Shown here: piece after piece, positions 1-11,200 of the stretch
How positions within the stretch are numbered: position 1 is the stretch's first letter
How the letters are laid out: the number at the start of each line of letters is the position of its first letter
DNA from: Enterovibrio sp. JCM 19048
Lineage (GTDB): Bacteria; Pseudomonadota; Gammaproteobacteria; Enterobacterales; Vibrionaceae
Length of the DNA: 64,000 nucleotides
Assembly (NCBI GenBank): GCA_001310415.1
Contig: BAXE01000005.1
Coordinates: 234,561 to 298,560 of the forward strand
Direction of reading: 5' to 3'
Notes under the pieces: generated by a model
What the model was told of the DNA's origin: nothing
What the model saw: only the letters and a program-made list of their open reading frames with translations
Databases searched by the model: none
Translations under genes and position numbers: made by a program

Positions 1-648
1 TTGGAGCCGGTACTGCGAAAAAGAAACCTCACGCTGGCTGGACTCATTCTCAGCCATGATGACAATGACCATGCCGGTGGCACCGAGTGGTTGGTTGCCA
101 ATCTGTCTCCCCGCTGGGTGAGGGCACCCAAGGTTGGGGATGCGATGTTGCCCTGTCTGAGAGGGCAGAATTGGATTTGGCAAGGACTGACATTTTACGT
201 TTTGTATCCGACGGAATTATCTAACGATGCGGAAAACCGCGATTCGTGCGTGATCCGGGTTACAGATGGCAACTATGCAGTATTGTTGACCGGCGATTTA
301 CCCAAGGCGCAAGAGTTGCAGCTGGTGGAGGAAAATCAGTCGTTGTCCGCCGATGTGCTGATGGTGCCCCACCATGGCAGTGACACTTCTTCCTCTGCCA
401 TATTTCTTGAAGCAGTGAGGCCGTCAATTGCGATTGCGTCTTCCGGGCGGTATACACCTTGGGTTCTGCCAAACCCTGATGTTGTCAGCCGATATAAAGA
501 GAGGAACATCATCTGGTATGAAACGGCTCTGCATGGGCAAGTGAGTGTTTATTTCTCAGACAAAGGTTGGTGGGTAAATAGCCAACGCTTTGATGTGGAG
601 CCCTATTGGTACCGCAAGATGTTTGGAGCACCTCGAATAAAAGAGTAG
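1..648 (+). CDS. comEC: ComEC/Rec2 DNA-uptake channel, C-terminal part (5' truncated by window edge)
   Basis: The visible part is the C-terminal metallo-beta-lactamase-like domain of the ComEC/Rec2 inner-membrane channel that carries transforming DNA into the cytoplasm. The first residues contain SHDDNDHAGG, the family version of the HxHxDH metal-binding motif, followed by a TGDLP segment and VPHHGSDTS near residues 121-129, all typical of this domain. The membrane and competence domains lie left of base 1, so the start is not in the window. It sits 35 bp upstream of msbA, the usual comEC(ycaI)-msbA-lpxK order of gammaproteobacteria, which supports the call. No frameshift is seen in this piece. 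Confidence 0.88.
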   Translation: MEPVLRKRNLTLAGLILSHDDNDHAGGTEWLVANLSPRWVRAPKVGDAMLPCLRGQNWIWQGLTFYVLYPTELSNDAENRDSCVIRVTDGNYAVLLTGDLPKAQELQLVEENQSLSADVLMVPHHGSDTSSSAIFLEAVRPSIAIASSGRYTPWVLPNPDVVSRYKERNIIWYETALHGQVSVYFSDKGWWVNSQRFDVEPYWYRKMFGAPRIKE

Positions 649-683
649 AATGCCCGCAACTTGCAAGAAGATAAGCAAATAAA

Positions 684-2440
684 ATGTCATCAAATTATCA
701 AGATAAAACCACCTGGCAGACCTTTAAACAGCTTTGGCCTTATATCGCCAGTTATAAAATTGGTCTGGTGGTTGCTATCATTGCACTGGTTATCAATGCT
801 GCCAGTGATACCCTGATGCTCTCTATGCTCAAACCTCTTCTGGATGAAGGGTTTAGCTACGATAGCGTCGACGGTGATTTCCTCAAATGGATGCCACTCT
901 ACCTGATTGGTTTGATGCTGGTTCGTGGTGTATCCAGCTTTGTCTCGGCATATGGGCTTTCCTGGGTCTCGGGTAAAGTTGTCATGAATATGCGCCGCCG
1001 CATGTTCAACCATTTCATGAAAATGCCAGTGAGTTTCTTTGATAAAGAATCCTCCGGTGCACTGCTTTCACGCATTACCTACGATTCAGAGCAGGTGGCT
1101 AACGCGACCAGTGGCGCTTTGGTCAGCCTGGTACGTGAAGGTGCATCGATTATCGGTCTGATGGTTCTGATGTTCTATAACAGCTGGCAACTGTCGGCGA
1201 TCTTGTTGATTATTGCGCCGATCGTCGCCTGGGCTATTGGTTTTGTTTCCAAGCGTTTTCGCGCCATTTCCTCCAACATGCAAGAAGCAATGGGCTCCGT
1301 AACTTCTTCCGCTGAGCAGATGCTGAAAGGCCACAAAGTGGTGCTTAGCTTTGGTGGTCAGGAAGTGGAAAAGACCCGTTTTGAAGACGTAAGCAACCGC
1401 ATGCGTCAGCAGACCATGAAGCTGGTTTCTGCTCAGGCGATTGCCAACCCGGTTATCCAGCTTATCGCTTCTTTTGCACTGGTTGCAGTGCTGATGCTGG
1501 CGAATACCGAGTCAATCCGAAATGAACTGACTGCAGGTACCTTTGCCGTTGTGTTTGGTGCCATGTTCGGCTTGATGCGACCACTGAAAGCGCTGACCAA
1601 CGTAACCTCTCAGTTCCAACGCGGTATGGCTGCGTGTACCAGCCTGTTTGAGCTGATGGAAATGGAGACGGAAAAAGACAACGGCCAACATGTTGCAGAG
1701 CGTGTAAAAGGCGACATCAAAGTGAATGATGTCGTGTTCACTTACCCAACCAAGGACACGCCTGCGCTGAATAAAGTGACTTTCGATGTCCCTGCGGGCA
1801 AGACATTGGCGCTGGTAGGTCGCTCAGGTTCAGGTAAGAGTACAATTGCCAACCTCCTAACCCGTTTTTATGACATCGACAGCGGTGAAATCACCATTGA
1901 TGGTGTGAAGATTGAAGACTATACCCTGTCAAACCTGCGCGAGCATGTGGCGATTGTGTCCCAAAACGTTCACCTGTTTAACGACACCATTGCGAATAAC
2001 ATTGCTTACGCCGCGGAAGACAAATACAGCCGCGAAGAGATTGAACGTGCCGCTGAACTGGCTTTCGCAACCGACTTTATCCGCAACATGGATAACGGCT
2101 TTGATACCGTTATCGGTGAAAATGGCGTGAGCTATCCGGTGGTCAACGTCAACGTATTGCGATTGCCCGTGCATTGCTACGCAATGCGCCGGTATTGATT
2201 TTGGACGAAGCAACTTCAGCGCTGGATACCGAATCAGAGCGCGCAATTCAGGCGGCGTTGGACGAATTGCAAAAAGACCGTACGGTGCTGGTGATTGCTC
2301 ACCGACTCTCTACCATTGAAAACGCTGATCAGATCCTGGTGGTTGATGAAGGTGAGATTGTTGAGCGTGGTACACACGCCGAACTGATTGAAAAAGACGG
2401 CGCATATGCGCAGCTTCACCGCATTCAATTCGGAGATTAA
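684..2440 (+). CDS. msbA: MsbA lipid A/phospholipid flippase (ABC exporter), one frameshift in the read
   Basis: MsbA is the homodimeric inner-membrane ABC transporter that flips lipid A-core from the inner to the outer leaflet. The N-terminal half (about residues 20-320) carries the transmembrane segments. The nucleotide-binding domain has Walker [10 protein letters not shown] (about residue 379) and Walker [13 protein letters not shown] (from about base 2194). Frame is lost near base 2131, exactly at the LSGGQ signature: the read gives SYPVVN where one extra base restores LSGGQRQR. Repaired length is 585 aa, against 582 in E. coli. Because MsbA is essential, the break is best read as a sequence error. 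lpxK follows after 3 bp, so the two are probably co-transcribed. Confidence 0.93.
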
Positions 2441-2443
2441 AGC

Positions 2444-3473
2444 TTGGCTGGGTTGGTCGAAAAAATCTGGTTTGAAAACCACCCACTAGGCTGGATTGGC
2501 GCGCCACTGCTGTGGCCGCTGAGCAAACTGTTTGGCTTGATTGCCCGAAAGCGCCGGGCTGAGTTTCTGGCTGGTACCAACGGTGCCTATAAAGCGCCCG
2601 TGCCAGTGATTGTCGTTGGCAATATCACCGTCGGTGGCAATGGGAAAACCCCGGTGGTGGTCTGGCTGGTCGAGCAACTGAAAGCCAAAGGATTCAATCC
2701 CGGTGTGGTTTCCCGTGGCTATGGTGGCAAAGCAGAAAACTATCCTTTGTGGTTGATGAAACCACAGGGACAGACAAGGCCGGTGACGAACCTGTTTTGA
2801 TTTACCAGCGTACCGGCGCGCCAGTGGCGATTTCTCCTGTACGCAGCGATGCCGTTAAAGCACTGTTGCCACTGGGCGTGGATATCATCATTACTGATGA
2901 TGGCCTTCAGCATTACAAACTGGCACGTGACATTGAATTTGTTATCGTCGACGGTGAACGCCGGTTTGGCAATGAGCACTACATGCCTTTTGGTCCGTTG
3001 CGCGAGCAGACCGACCGCTTGAGTAGCGTCGATTTTGTGGTGTGTAACGGCGGAGAAACCAAGCAGGGCGAGGTGGCGATGACACTAAAACCCTCTGAGT
3101 TGGTTAACCTGAAACCGGCGAGCGTGTTGCGGCAAAATCGCTGGCATCGACTGTCGCATTTGCGGGCATTGGTAATCCACAGCGGTTTTTCAATACACTG
3201 AAAGAGCTCGGTGTTGCGCCTCTCCGCTGTGAACCGTTTGCTGACCACAAAGCTTTTGAATACGAGCAACTCAATGCCTTGGCAAAGAGAGGCGAACATT
3301 TGCTGATGACAGAGAAAGACGCGGTAAAATGCCGTGCTTTTATCGCGCAGCATCCAGAGATTGAAAATTGGTGGTATCTACCCGTTGATGCAACATTCAG
3401 CGAAAAAGATGCGGCCAACATAATGAACAAAATCATGAAAGTGAAGGATGGATATGGATCACCGACTGCTTGA
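2444..3473 (+). CDS. lpxK: Tetraacyldisaccharide 4'-kinase LpxK, two frameshifts in the read
   Basis: LpxK phosphorylates the 4' position of the lipid A disaccharide at the inner membrane, making lipid IVA. The N-terminal piece has the hydrophobic anchor and the P-loop-like [14 protein letters not shown]. The middle piece (from about 2757) has [15 protein letters not shown] and ITDDGLQHY. The last piece (from about 3130) has [12 protein letters not shown] and [12 protein letters not shown]. One-base deletions near 2757 and near 3125-3135 separate the three. Repaired length is about 343 aa. I chose the TTG at 2444 because GGAG, inside the end of msbA, lies at the right distance. The 3' end overlaps ycaR by about 20 bp. 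Confidence 0.92.
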
Positions 3474-3636
3474 AATCGTGGCTTGCCCAGCGTGCAAGGG
3501 AAAGCTCAACTACAACAAAGAGAACAACGAGCTGGTCTGTAAGTTTGACCGCTTGGCCTATCCAATCCGCGACGGTATTCCTGTCATGCTGACGACAGAA
3601 GCGCGCGAGATGTCTTCTGACGAGGTTAAACAATGA
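3454..3636 (+). CDS. ycaR: YcaR, Trm112-like small zinc-ribbon protein
   Basis: A 60-residue protein of the Trm112/YcaR family, always found between lpxK and kdsB in enterobacteria and vibrios. It starts [18 protein letters not shown]. Here the CPxC pair remains and the distal pair is reduced to a single Cys ([12 protein letters not shown]), as is common in bacterial Yca[13 protein letters not shown] is the conserved C-terminal signature. Its role is not well established in bacteria. An in-frame ATG at 3448 would add two residues; I chose 3454 because AAGG lies at the better distance. Its stop overlaps the kdsB start as ATGA. Confidence 0.88.
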   Translation: MDHRLLEIVACPACKGKLNYNKENNELVCKFDRLAYPIRDGIPVMLTTEAREMSSDEVKQ

Positions 3637-4381
3637 AATTCACCGTGGTGATCCCGGCGCGCTATGCGTCGAGCCGCTTGCCTGCGAAACCTCTGGTTGA
3701 TATCGGTGGCAAGCCGATGATCCAATGGGTATACGAACAGGCGATGAAGTCCGGCGCGGACAAAGTCATCATTGCGACAGACGACCAACGTATTGTTGAT
3801 GCAGTAAACCAGTTTGGTGGCGAAGTCTGTATGACCCGCGAAGACCATCAGTCGGGTACTGAGCGCTTGGCTGAAGTCGTAGAGAAATACAACTTGGCGG
3901 CCGATGAAATTATCGTCAATGTTCAGGGTGATGAGCCCTGATCCCACCAAGTGTGATTCGTCAGGTCGCAGAAAACTTGGCGCGTAGCGATGCACCGATG
4001 TCGACCCTGGCGGTGAACATTGATCATGCGGACGAAGTGTTTAACCCGAATGCAGTCAAAGTGGTCACCGACAAGGATGGCTACGCACTGTACTTCAGCC
4101 GTGCAACCATTCCGTGGGATCGCGATAACTTCGCCAAAGCGCCAGCTGAAATCCACCACAACCTGAAGCGTCACATCGGCATTTATGGTTACCGTGCAGG
4201 CTTTATCAATACTTACATCAACTGGGCTCCGAGCCCGATTGAACACATTGAATGCCTAGAGCAATTGCGCGTACTTTGGTACGGAGAGAAGATCCACGTT
4301 GAAGTGGCCATTGAAGCGCCTCCAGCGGGTGTGGACACGCCAGAAGATCTGGAGTTGGTACGAAAGCTTATTGCCCAGTAA
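3633..4381 (+). CDS. kdsB: CMP-KDO synthetase KdsB, one frameshift in the read
   Basis: 3-deoxy-manno-octulosonate cytidylyltransferase activates KDO with CTP for transfer to lipid A. The first piece has the nucleotide-binding start [17 protein letters not shown] and ends in VNVQGDEP. The second continues with [14 protein letters not shown] and contains the later landmarks [11 protein letters not shown] and [10 protein letters not shown], ending [11 protein letters not shown] one-base loss in the C run near 3938 creates a premature TGA; one extra C gives DEPLIPPS. Repaired length is 249 aa, one more than E. coli. Start ATG overlaps the ycaR stop. It is the last gene of the lipid A/KDO cluster and is followed by a strong hairpin terminator. 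Confidence 0.93.
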
Positions 4382-4397
4382 TCGTCTGCCAGAAATG

Positions 4398-4424
4398 AAA
4401 AAAGCTGCCATTGGCAGCTTTTTT
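4398..4424. terminator. Bidirectional intrinsic terminator between kdsB and elyC
   Basis: A-tract, stem AAGCTGCC/GGCAGCTT and T-tract, placed between the convergent ends of kdsB and elyC, so it can serve both strands. Confidence 0.88.
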
Positions 4425-4446
4425 GCGTTTAGTGTTTGAGAGTAAA

Positions 4447-5302
4447 TCAGGTTGCGGGTACAACCTGTTCAGTTTCAACCACCTCTTCATCAATGGTCGT
4501 CTCAGGTTGCGTCACTGGCGCTGTCTGAAACTCCGCTTCCTGCTCGGCCACTTTGTCACGCAGGCGTTGCCAAAGTTGTCCAGATTCTCATGCCAATAGC
4601 GTTCAAACTGCTCCAGGTACTGTGCGCGGGGGCTGTATTTAATCCAAGGCTGGTGGATCTCTTTCTGTGCCATGAAATTGGTTGGTGCAGGGATAGGGTT
4701 TAAACCCGCATTCTCAAATTCATACATCGCGCGCGGCATGTGGTTGGCAGAGGTGACGAGTACCAGATTGCTGTTACCGACAACGGATGCTGCCTGAAAG
4801 GCCTCTTCCCACGTATCTTTCGCAGTTTCCAGCAGCAGTATGTTGTTTTTGTTCACGCCCAATGCCAGAGCAACTCGTGCCAGCATTCGGGCATGACTCA
4901 CTTCATATCCGCCATCATAACCAGACAGGATCAATTTCGACGTTGGATACATAAAGTGAATGCGGATCCTTCAGCCAGTCGCATTAATGCCACACGTGAC
5001 AATTCAGACGTAGGCGGTATCTCATCATCAACCACATGGCCATGACCCAACACCATCACATAATCGACCGGTTTTTCCGTGGGCAGGAAGGGTGGGTACT
5101 GGCGTTCCATTTTCATTAAAAGTGAAGAAGTGAAAGGTTGGAACGAAACCAGGCCAATTAACAACAGAGAAACAAAAACAACGAAAGATCCGAACCCTTT
5201 TCTCTGGGTAAACCAGATCAAAAACAGGCCGAAAAATCCAAGTAGCAGTAGCGCAGGAAGGGGCATCAGTAAAGTTGATATAAGTTTTTTTAGTTCAAAC
5301 AT
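4447..5302 (-). CDS. elyC: ElyC, DUF218 envelope protein, two frameshifts in the read
   Basis: ElyC (YcbC) is an inner-membrane DUF218 protein needed for normal peptidoglycan and lipid carrier metabolism. The N-terminus has two membrane segments (LISTLLMPLPALLLLGFFG and the stretch around VVFVSLLLIGLV), followed by the DUF218 core with DYVMVLGHGH, SKLILSGYDGG and LVTSANHMPRAM. One-base deletions near 4967 (restoring RLAEGIRIHF) and near 4580 split it into three pieces. After repair the protein is about 285 aa, longer than the 259 aa E. coli protein because of an acidic tail (TTIDEEVVETEQVV). It is divergent from cmoM, as in E. coli. Confidence 0.85.
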
Positions 5303-5415
5303 GAAATGTCGCCCGAAATATAGTCAAACAGGGGCCAGAAAGTGCATCAGACCTTTATTAACGGCAGGCTTATGCGAAAATAAACCCCTTAGCAGACAAT
5401 CATAACGAAGGCACT

Positions 5416-6198
5416 GTGACTGAGGATAGAAATTTCGACGACATTGCCCACAAATTTGTTAAAAACATTTACGGCTCGGGCAAGGGAGAAATCCGCCAAG
5501 CCGTTGTTTGGCAAGATCTCGAATCAATATTGAACCGCCTGGGCGAATCTAGTCCGCTGGACATTTTAGATGCCGGTGGTGGATTGGCACAGCTTTCGCA
5601 ACAAATCGCGCAGCGTGGCCACAACGTGACCTTGTGTGATCTTTCTTCACAGATGCTCGCGCTGGCTGAAAAAGACATCGATGAAGCAGGGCTATTGCCG
5701 CACTATCGCTTCGTTCATGCACCGGTGCAGGAAATCGCACAGCATACAGACAAGCAGTTCGATCTGATGCTTTTCCACGCAGTAATGGAATGGCTTGGTG
5801 ACCCGCGTGAAGCGCTGGATGTCGTACTGTCACAAGTCAAACCGGGTGGTGTTGCATCGGTCATGTTCTACAACCAAAATGGCCTGCTGTTTAAGAACCT
5901 GATCTGTGGCAACCTGACGCATGTTGAAGAGGGCATGCCTCACCGCAAGCGCTTTAAACTGCAGCCACAGAAAGGCCTTCAACCTGAAGACGTCTATCAG
6001 TGGATTGAAGAGGCCGGTTTTACCATTTTAGGGAAAAGTGGTGTTCGCACGTTCCATGACTACATGAAAGACACGAGAACAGGCGAATTCACCTTTGAAC
6101 AGGTCGTGGCGATGGAGCAAAAACTCTGCCGTCAGGAACCTTTTATCTCGTTAGGTCGCTACATTCACGTGTACGCGCAAAGGCCTCTCGAGTCATAA
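5416..6198 (+). CDS. cmoM: tRNA 5-carboxymethoxyuridine methyltransferase CmoM
   Basis: CmoM (formerly SmtA) methylates 5-carboxymethoxyuridine at wobble position 34 using SAM. The N-terminus RNFDDIAHKFVKNIYGSGKG matches the family signature. The SAM-binding motif I is LDILDAGGGLAQ (about residues 44-55), followed by LFHAVMEWLGDP and KPGGVASVMFYN. The C-terminal RQEPFISLGRYIHVYAQRP is also diagnostic. It is 260 aa and intact. I use the GTG at 5416, which gives the N-terminus expected for the family. It precedes mukF by 36 bp, the conserved cmoM-mukFEB operon order. Confidence 0.93.
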   Translation: MTEDRNFDDIAHKFVKNIYGSGKGEIRQAVVWQDLESILNRLGESSPLDILDAGGGLAQLSQQIAQRGHNVTLCDLSSQMLALAEKDIDEAGLLPHYRFVHAPVQEIAQHTDKQFDLMLFHAVMEWLGDPREALDVVLSQVKPGGVASVMFYNQNGLLFKNLICGNLTHVEEGMPHRKRFKLQPQKGLQPEDVYQWIEEAGFTILGKSGVRTFHDYMKDTRTGEFTFEQVVAMEQKLCRQEPFISLGRYIHVYAQRPLES

Positions 6199-6234
6199 CG
6201 ATTACAAGATACACATGAACAACAAGGAAAACGG

Positions 6235-7555
6235 ATGAGCGAATTCTCTCAGACTGTTCCTGAGTTGGTTGGTTGGGTGAAAACGAATGACTTCTCCCTC
6301 AATCTGCCGCCGGAACGGCTGGCATTTCTCCTTGCCGTTGCTGTACTCAGCAGCGAGCGTTTCGAGGAGGAGCTAGGGGAAGGGGAGCTGGTCGATGCAT
6401 TCCGTATCGTCAGTGACCAATTCGATCAAGCTAGCGAAACCATCGCGTTTCGTGCAAACAATGCCATTAACGACTTGGTGCGCAGCCGCCTGCTGAGCCG
6501 TTTTACCAGCGAAATGACCGACGGCGCGAGTATTTATCGTCTTACGCCGCTGGCACTGGTATCAGCGATTATTACGCGCGTCACCGCGAATACAGCTCAC
6601 TCAAGCTTTCAATTCAACTGTCCATGGTGGCTGATGAGATTGATAAAGCCCTGACCGCAGCTGCAGAAGATGGTGATGCGGATTTCTGGCGCAAGAATGT
6701 TTACGGCGTACTGAAGTATTCAGTGGCCGAAATTTTCGATCGTATCGATCTGAACCAACGCACCATGGATGAGCAGCAGCAAAAAGTGAAAGACGACATT
6801 GCTGCGCTGTTAAACCAGGACTGGCAGGCTGCGATCGCTAACTGTGAGCAACTGCTGAATGAAACCTCCAGCACCCTGCGAGAGCTTCAGGACACCCTGC
6901 AGTCGGCGGGTGACCAGTTGCAAACCCAGCTTCTGAATATTCAGGAACAGGTTCACGGCCGCGACGATTTAGATTTCGTTGATGCCATGATCTACAACCT
7001 GCAAATGAAGCTGGATCGCATCGTGAACTGGGGCCAGCAGGCGATTGATCTCTGGATCGGCTACGACCGCCATGTACACAAATTTATTCGTAATGCCATC
7101 GACATGGACAAGAACCGCGCGTTCAGCCAGCGTCTTCGCCAGTCGGTGACAGAATACTTCGATAACCCTTGGTTCCTGACCTTTGCCGATGCAGAACGTC
7201 TGCGTGATATGCGCGACGAAGCACTGGTACTTCGTGATGACGAAGTGACCGGTGAAATGCCGGCAGAAGTCGAGTTTGAGGAACTGACGCTGGTTAACGA
7301 CCAATTGAGCGACCAAATCTCAGACATGCTGTCTCGCCACCGTCAAACGGGTGAGGGCATAGATTTGGGCGTGGTACTGAAAAACTATCTGGCTCAACAC
7401 CCACAAGCCCGTCACTTCGATCTGGCGCGGATCGTGATCAACCAGGCGGTTCGCTTGGTTACTCGCAATCCGACATGAATGCAATTCAGCCGGACTGGCA
7501 GGCAATTAACGAATACGGAGCCAAGGTACAAGCGAATGTCATCGATAAATATTGA
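6235..7555 (+). CDS. mukF: Chromosome partition protein MukF (kleisin), two frameshifts in the read
   Basis: MukF is the kleisin subunit of the MukBEF condensin that organises the chromosome. The N-terminal winged-helix part begins [20 protein letters not shown]. The central helical region includes [14 protein letters not shown], and the C-terminus, in a third frame, reads [20 protein letters not shown] and ends at 7555. One base is missing near 6620 and another in a G run near 7455 (restoring VRLGYSQ). Repaired length is 440 aa, identical to E. coli MukF. The end overlaps mukE by 20 bp, as in enterobacteria, which argues for translational coupling. Confidence 0.93.
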
Positions 7556-8258
7556 AGAATTTATGCCAGAGGAACTGGCAAAAGCGATTGCCAATCCGCT
7601 GTTCCCGGCATTGGATAGCGTCCTGCGTGCTGGCCGCCATATCGCCAGCGAAGATTTGGATAACCACGCTTATCTGATTGAGTTTGAAACCCCGCTGCAG
7701 CATTTCTACCAGCGTTATAACGCTGAGTTGGTGCGTGCACCTGAAGGTTTCTTCTACCTGCGTCCGCGCTCAACCTCATTGATTGGTCGCGCAGTGCTTT
7801 CAGAACTCGACATGCTGGTAGGTAAGGTGTTGTGTTTCCTTTACCTGAGCCCAGAGCGTCTGGCACAGGAAGGTATTTTCACCACCCAGGAACTGTTTGA
7901 CGAGCTGCTCACACTGGCGGATGAGAAGAAACTGATGAAGCTGGTGACCCTGCGTGCTTCAGGTTCGGATCTTGACCGCGAGAAGCTATACGACAAAGTG
8001 AAAACCTCACTGCGTCGTCTTCGTCGTATCGGCATGATTGTGCCAATCGGCGACAACGGTAAATTCCGCGTGAGTGAAGCGACATTCCGCTTCGGTGCGG
8101 ATGTGCGTGCGGGTGACGATATCCGTGAAGCACAGCTGCGCCTTATCCGCGATGGTGAAGCGGTTATTCACCAGCAGGAACATGCACAATCCAGCTTGCT
8201 AAAAGAAGATGATCACGACGAAGATCGTGACGAAGATGCTCAGGAGGTTCAGGCATGA
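7536..8258 (+). CDS. mukE: Chromosome partition protein MukE
   Basis: MukE is the KITE-type dimeric partner that binds the MukF kleisin and modulates MukB. The start [20 protein letters not shown] matches the family. The conserved blocks [47 protein letters not shown] and [11 protein letters not shown] are all present. The protein is 240 aa and intact, with an acidic C-terminal tail. The ATG at 7536 lies within the end of mukF, and the mukE stop overlaps the mukB start (ATGA at 8255-8258), so the three subunits are translated as one coupled operon. Confidence 0.95.
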   Translation: MSSINIEEFMPEELAKAIANPLFPALDSVLRAGRHIASEDLDNHAYLIEFETPLQHFYQRYNAELVRAPEGFFYLRPRSTSLIGRAVLSELDMLVGKVLCFLYLSPERLAQEGIFTTQELFDELLTLADEKKLMKLVTLRASGSDLDREKLYDKVKTSLRRLRRIGMIVPIGDNGKFRVSEATFRFGADVRAGDDIREAQLRLIRDGEAVIHQQEHAQSSLLKEDDHDEDRDEDAQEVQA

Positions 8259-11200
8259 CCCAACGCGGTAAATACCAATCGCTGACCATGGTCAACTGGA
8301 ACGGTTTCTTTGCCCGTACCTTTGACATCGACAATCTGGTCACAACCCTTTCAGGCGGTAACGGTGCGGGTAAATCCACCACCATGGCGGCATTTATTAC
8401 AGCGCTTATCCCTGACCAAAGTCTGCTGCACTTCCGTAACACCACGGAAGCGGGCAGCTCGACGGCATCACGCGACAAAGGCCTGCACGGTAAACTGAAA
8501 CCGGGTGCCTGTTATGCCGCGTTGGACGTGGTGAACTCACGTAACCAACGCATTCTGTTCGGTGTTCGTCTGCAGCAAGTGGCGGGTCGTGATAAGAAAG
8601 TCGACATCAAACCTTTTATCGTTCAGGGCCTGCCATCTGGCGTCAAGCCAACTGACATCCTGATCGAGAACGTGTCTGCCAACCAGGTACGTGTCCGTCA
8701 ACTAAATGAAGTGAAAGATGCGCTGGGTGACTACGACACTGCGCACTTCAAAGCTTTCAACTCTGTGACGGATTATCACGCACAGATGTTTGAATACGGT
8801 GCATTGCCGAAGAAACTGCGTAATAGCAGCGACCGCTCCAAGTTCTACCGCCTGATTGAAGCATCGCTTTACGGTGGTATCTCCAGTGCAATTACCAAAT
8901 CCCTGCGCGACTACCTGCTGCCACAAAACGGCGGTGTGAAGAAAGCCTTCCAGGACATGGAAGTGGCGCTGCGCGAAAACCGCATGACACTGGAAGCGAT
9001 CAAGCTGACCCAGCGTGACCGTGACCTGTTCAAACACCTGATCACTGAATCCACCAACTACGTTGCGTCTGACTACATGCGCCACGCCAACGAGCGTCGC
9101 AACAAGTTGGAGCAAGCGCTGAAACGCCGCGGTGAAGTGCAGGGCTCTCGTCGTCAACTGGATGATTTCCAAAGCACATTCGGCCGCATGACTGACGAGC
9201 TGGATGCATTGAACGAACGTCAGACTCACCTTGAGCAAGACTATCAGGCCGCGTCTGATCACCTGCAGCTGGTGCAGACCGCTGTTCGCCAACAAGAGAA
9301 AGTAGAGCGTTACCAGGAAGATCTGGAAGAGCTGGCCGTTCGTCTCGAAGAGCAAATGATGGTGGTGGAAGAAGCCACTGAACAGCTCGCGATGGCGGAA
9401 GAGCAGGCGCATCTGACGGAAGAAGAAGTCGATAGCCTGAAAACCCAGCTTGCGGATTACCAGCAAGCGCTGGATATGCAGCAAACCCGTGCGTTGCAAT
9501 ACCAACAAGCGGTGAAAGCGCTGGAAAAAGCGCGCGAGCTGACAGGTAACGACGAGCTTTCGCAGGAAAATGCGGCGGAATATCTGGGGTCACTCAAAGC
9601 AAAAGAAGAGGTGCAAACCTCTGAGCTTTTGAGCCTGAAGCACAAGCTGGATCTCTCTTCTGCGGCAGCCAAACAGTTTGAGCGTGGTCTCGATCTGGTG
9701 CGTAGCATTGCTGGTGACGTGAACCGCGCTGAAGCGGGCGTGAAAGCACGCGAAGTGATTGCCAAAGGCCGCGAATTTGCCAACCTGTCTGCAAATGCTG
9801 ACCAGTTGAGTGCGCAGCACCGTGACCTTGAGCGTCAGATGCGAAGCTTCCAGCAGGCGAAAACCCTGTCTGAGCAATACCAGCGCCAATTCAATGAAAC
9901 CGTTGCTTCTGAAGATGCGGTAGAGCTTGAAATGGCACGCCAGCAGGAACGTCTGGAATCGGCGGAAGAAGCGGTGGGTGAGCAGGCTGAGAAAGTCCGC
10001 GAACTGCAGCGCAGCGAAAATGACATCAACGCAAAAACTGCCCAGTTTGAAAAAGTCGCACCGGCGTGGATTGCCGCGCAGGAAGCACTGGAAAAACTGG
10101 CAGAGCAAACCGGCGAAGAGCTTTACGACAACCAAGCAGTGCTGGATACCATGCAGCGCGTGATGTCGGAAGAGCGCGAAACCATCGCTACCCGCGACAA
10201 GCTACACATTGAAAAACAAGCGCTGGAATCAGAAATCGAGCGTCTGGCGCAGCCGGGCGGTAGCGATGACGCACGTCTGCAATCGCTGGCTGATACCCTG
10301 GGTGGCACGCTGCTGTCTGAGATTTATGATGACATCACCATCGATGATGCACCGTACTTCTCAGCATTGTACGGCCCTGCGCGCCACGCGATTGTTGTTC
10401 CTGATCTGAAAGGCATCAAAGAAAAGCTGCTGGATCTGGATGACTGTCCGGAAGACTTGTACATCATCGAAGGTGAAGCAGATGGCTTCGATGACAGCGT
10501 ATTTGATGTTGAAGAGCTGGAAAATGCAGTTTGCGTTCACCTGAACGATCGCCAGTTGCGTTACTCTCGCTTCCCGAAAATTCCGCTGTTTGGCCGTGCG
10601 GCGCGTGAGCACCGTTTGGAAAGTCTGCGTGAAAAACGTGAAGAGTTGGTAGAAAACTACGCCAAAGCCTCCTTCGATGCGCAGAAGCTTCAGCGTCTGA
10701 CCCAAAGCTTCAACCACTTCGTGTCCAACCACATGAATGTGGCGTTCAATGAAGACCCGGAAGCAGCACTGAAAACCCTGCGTGAACAACGCAACAGTGT
10801 GCAGCGCCAGCTTGCACAGCTTCGTGAAAGCGAGCAACAGGTTCGCAGCCAGTTGTCCGGCTCGAAAGAAGCCATTGCGCTGCTTAACAAACTTCAGCAC
10901 GTCGTCAATGCGCTGGAAGATGAAACGCTGGAAGCGCGTCTGGAAGAAGTGGAAAGCCGTTTGTCCCAGGCAGACGAAGCGCGTCACTTCACTCGTGAAC
11001 ACGGCAAGGCGTTGGCAGAACTGGAAAATCTGGTATCGACACTGGACGCTGACCCAGAGCAGTTTGATGCTTTGAATGCCGCTTACCAGCAAGCAGACGA
11101 AGCGCTGCAATCGCTGAAGAAAACCCTGTTCGCCCTGTCTGATCTGGTTGAGCGCCGTCACTACTTCAGTTATGCCGATGCGGTTGAACTGCTGAACAAG

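Noticed and set aside
8702..9508. 268-aa reading frame opposite mukB, and others at 10361-11161 and 11714-12334
   Set aside because: Antisense shadows of the mukB coding strand; the composition is rich in Leu, Phe and Gln as expected from reversed coiled-coil codons.
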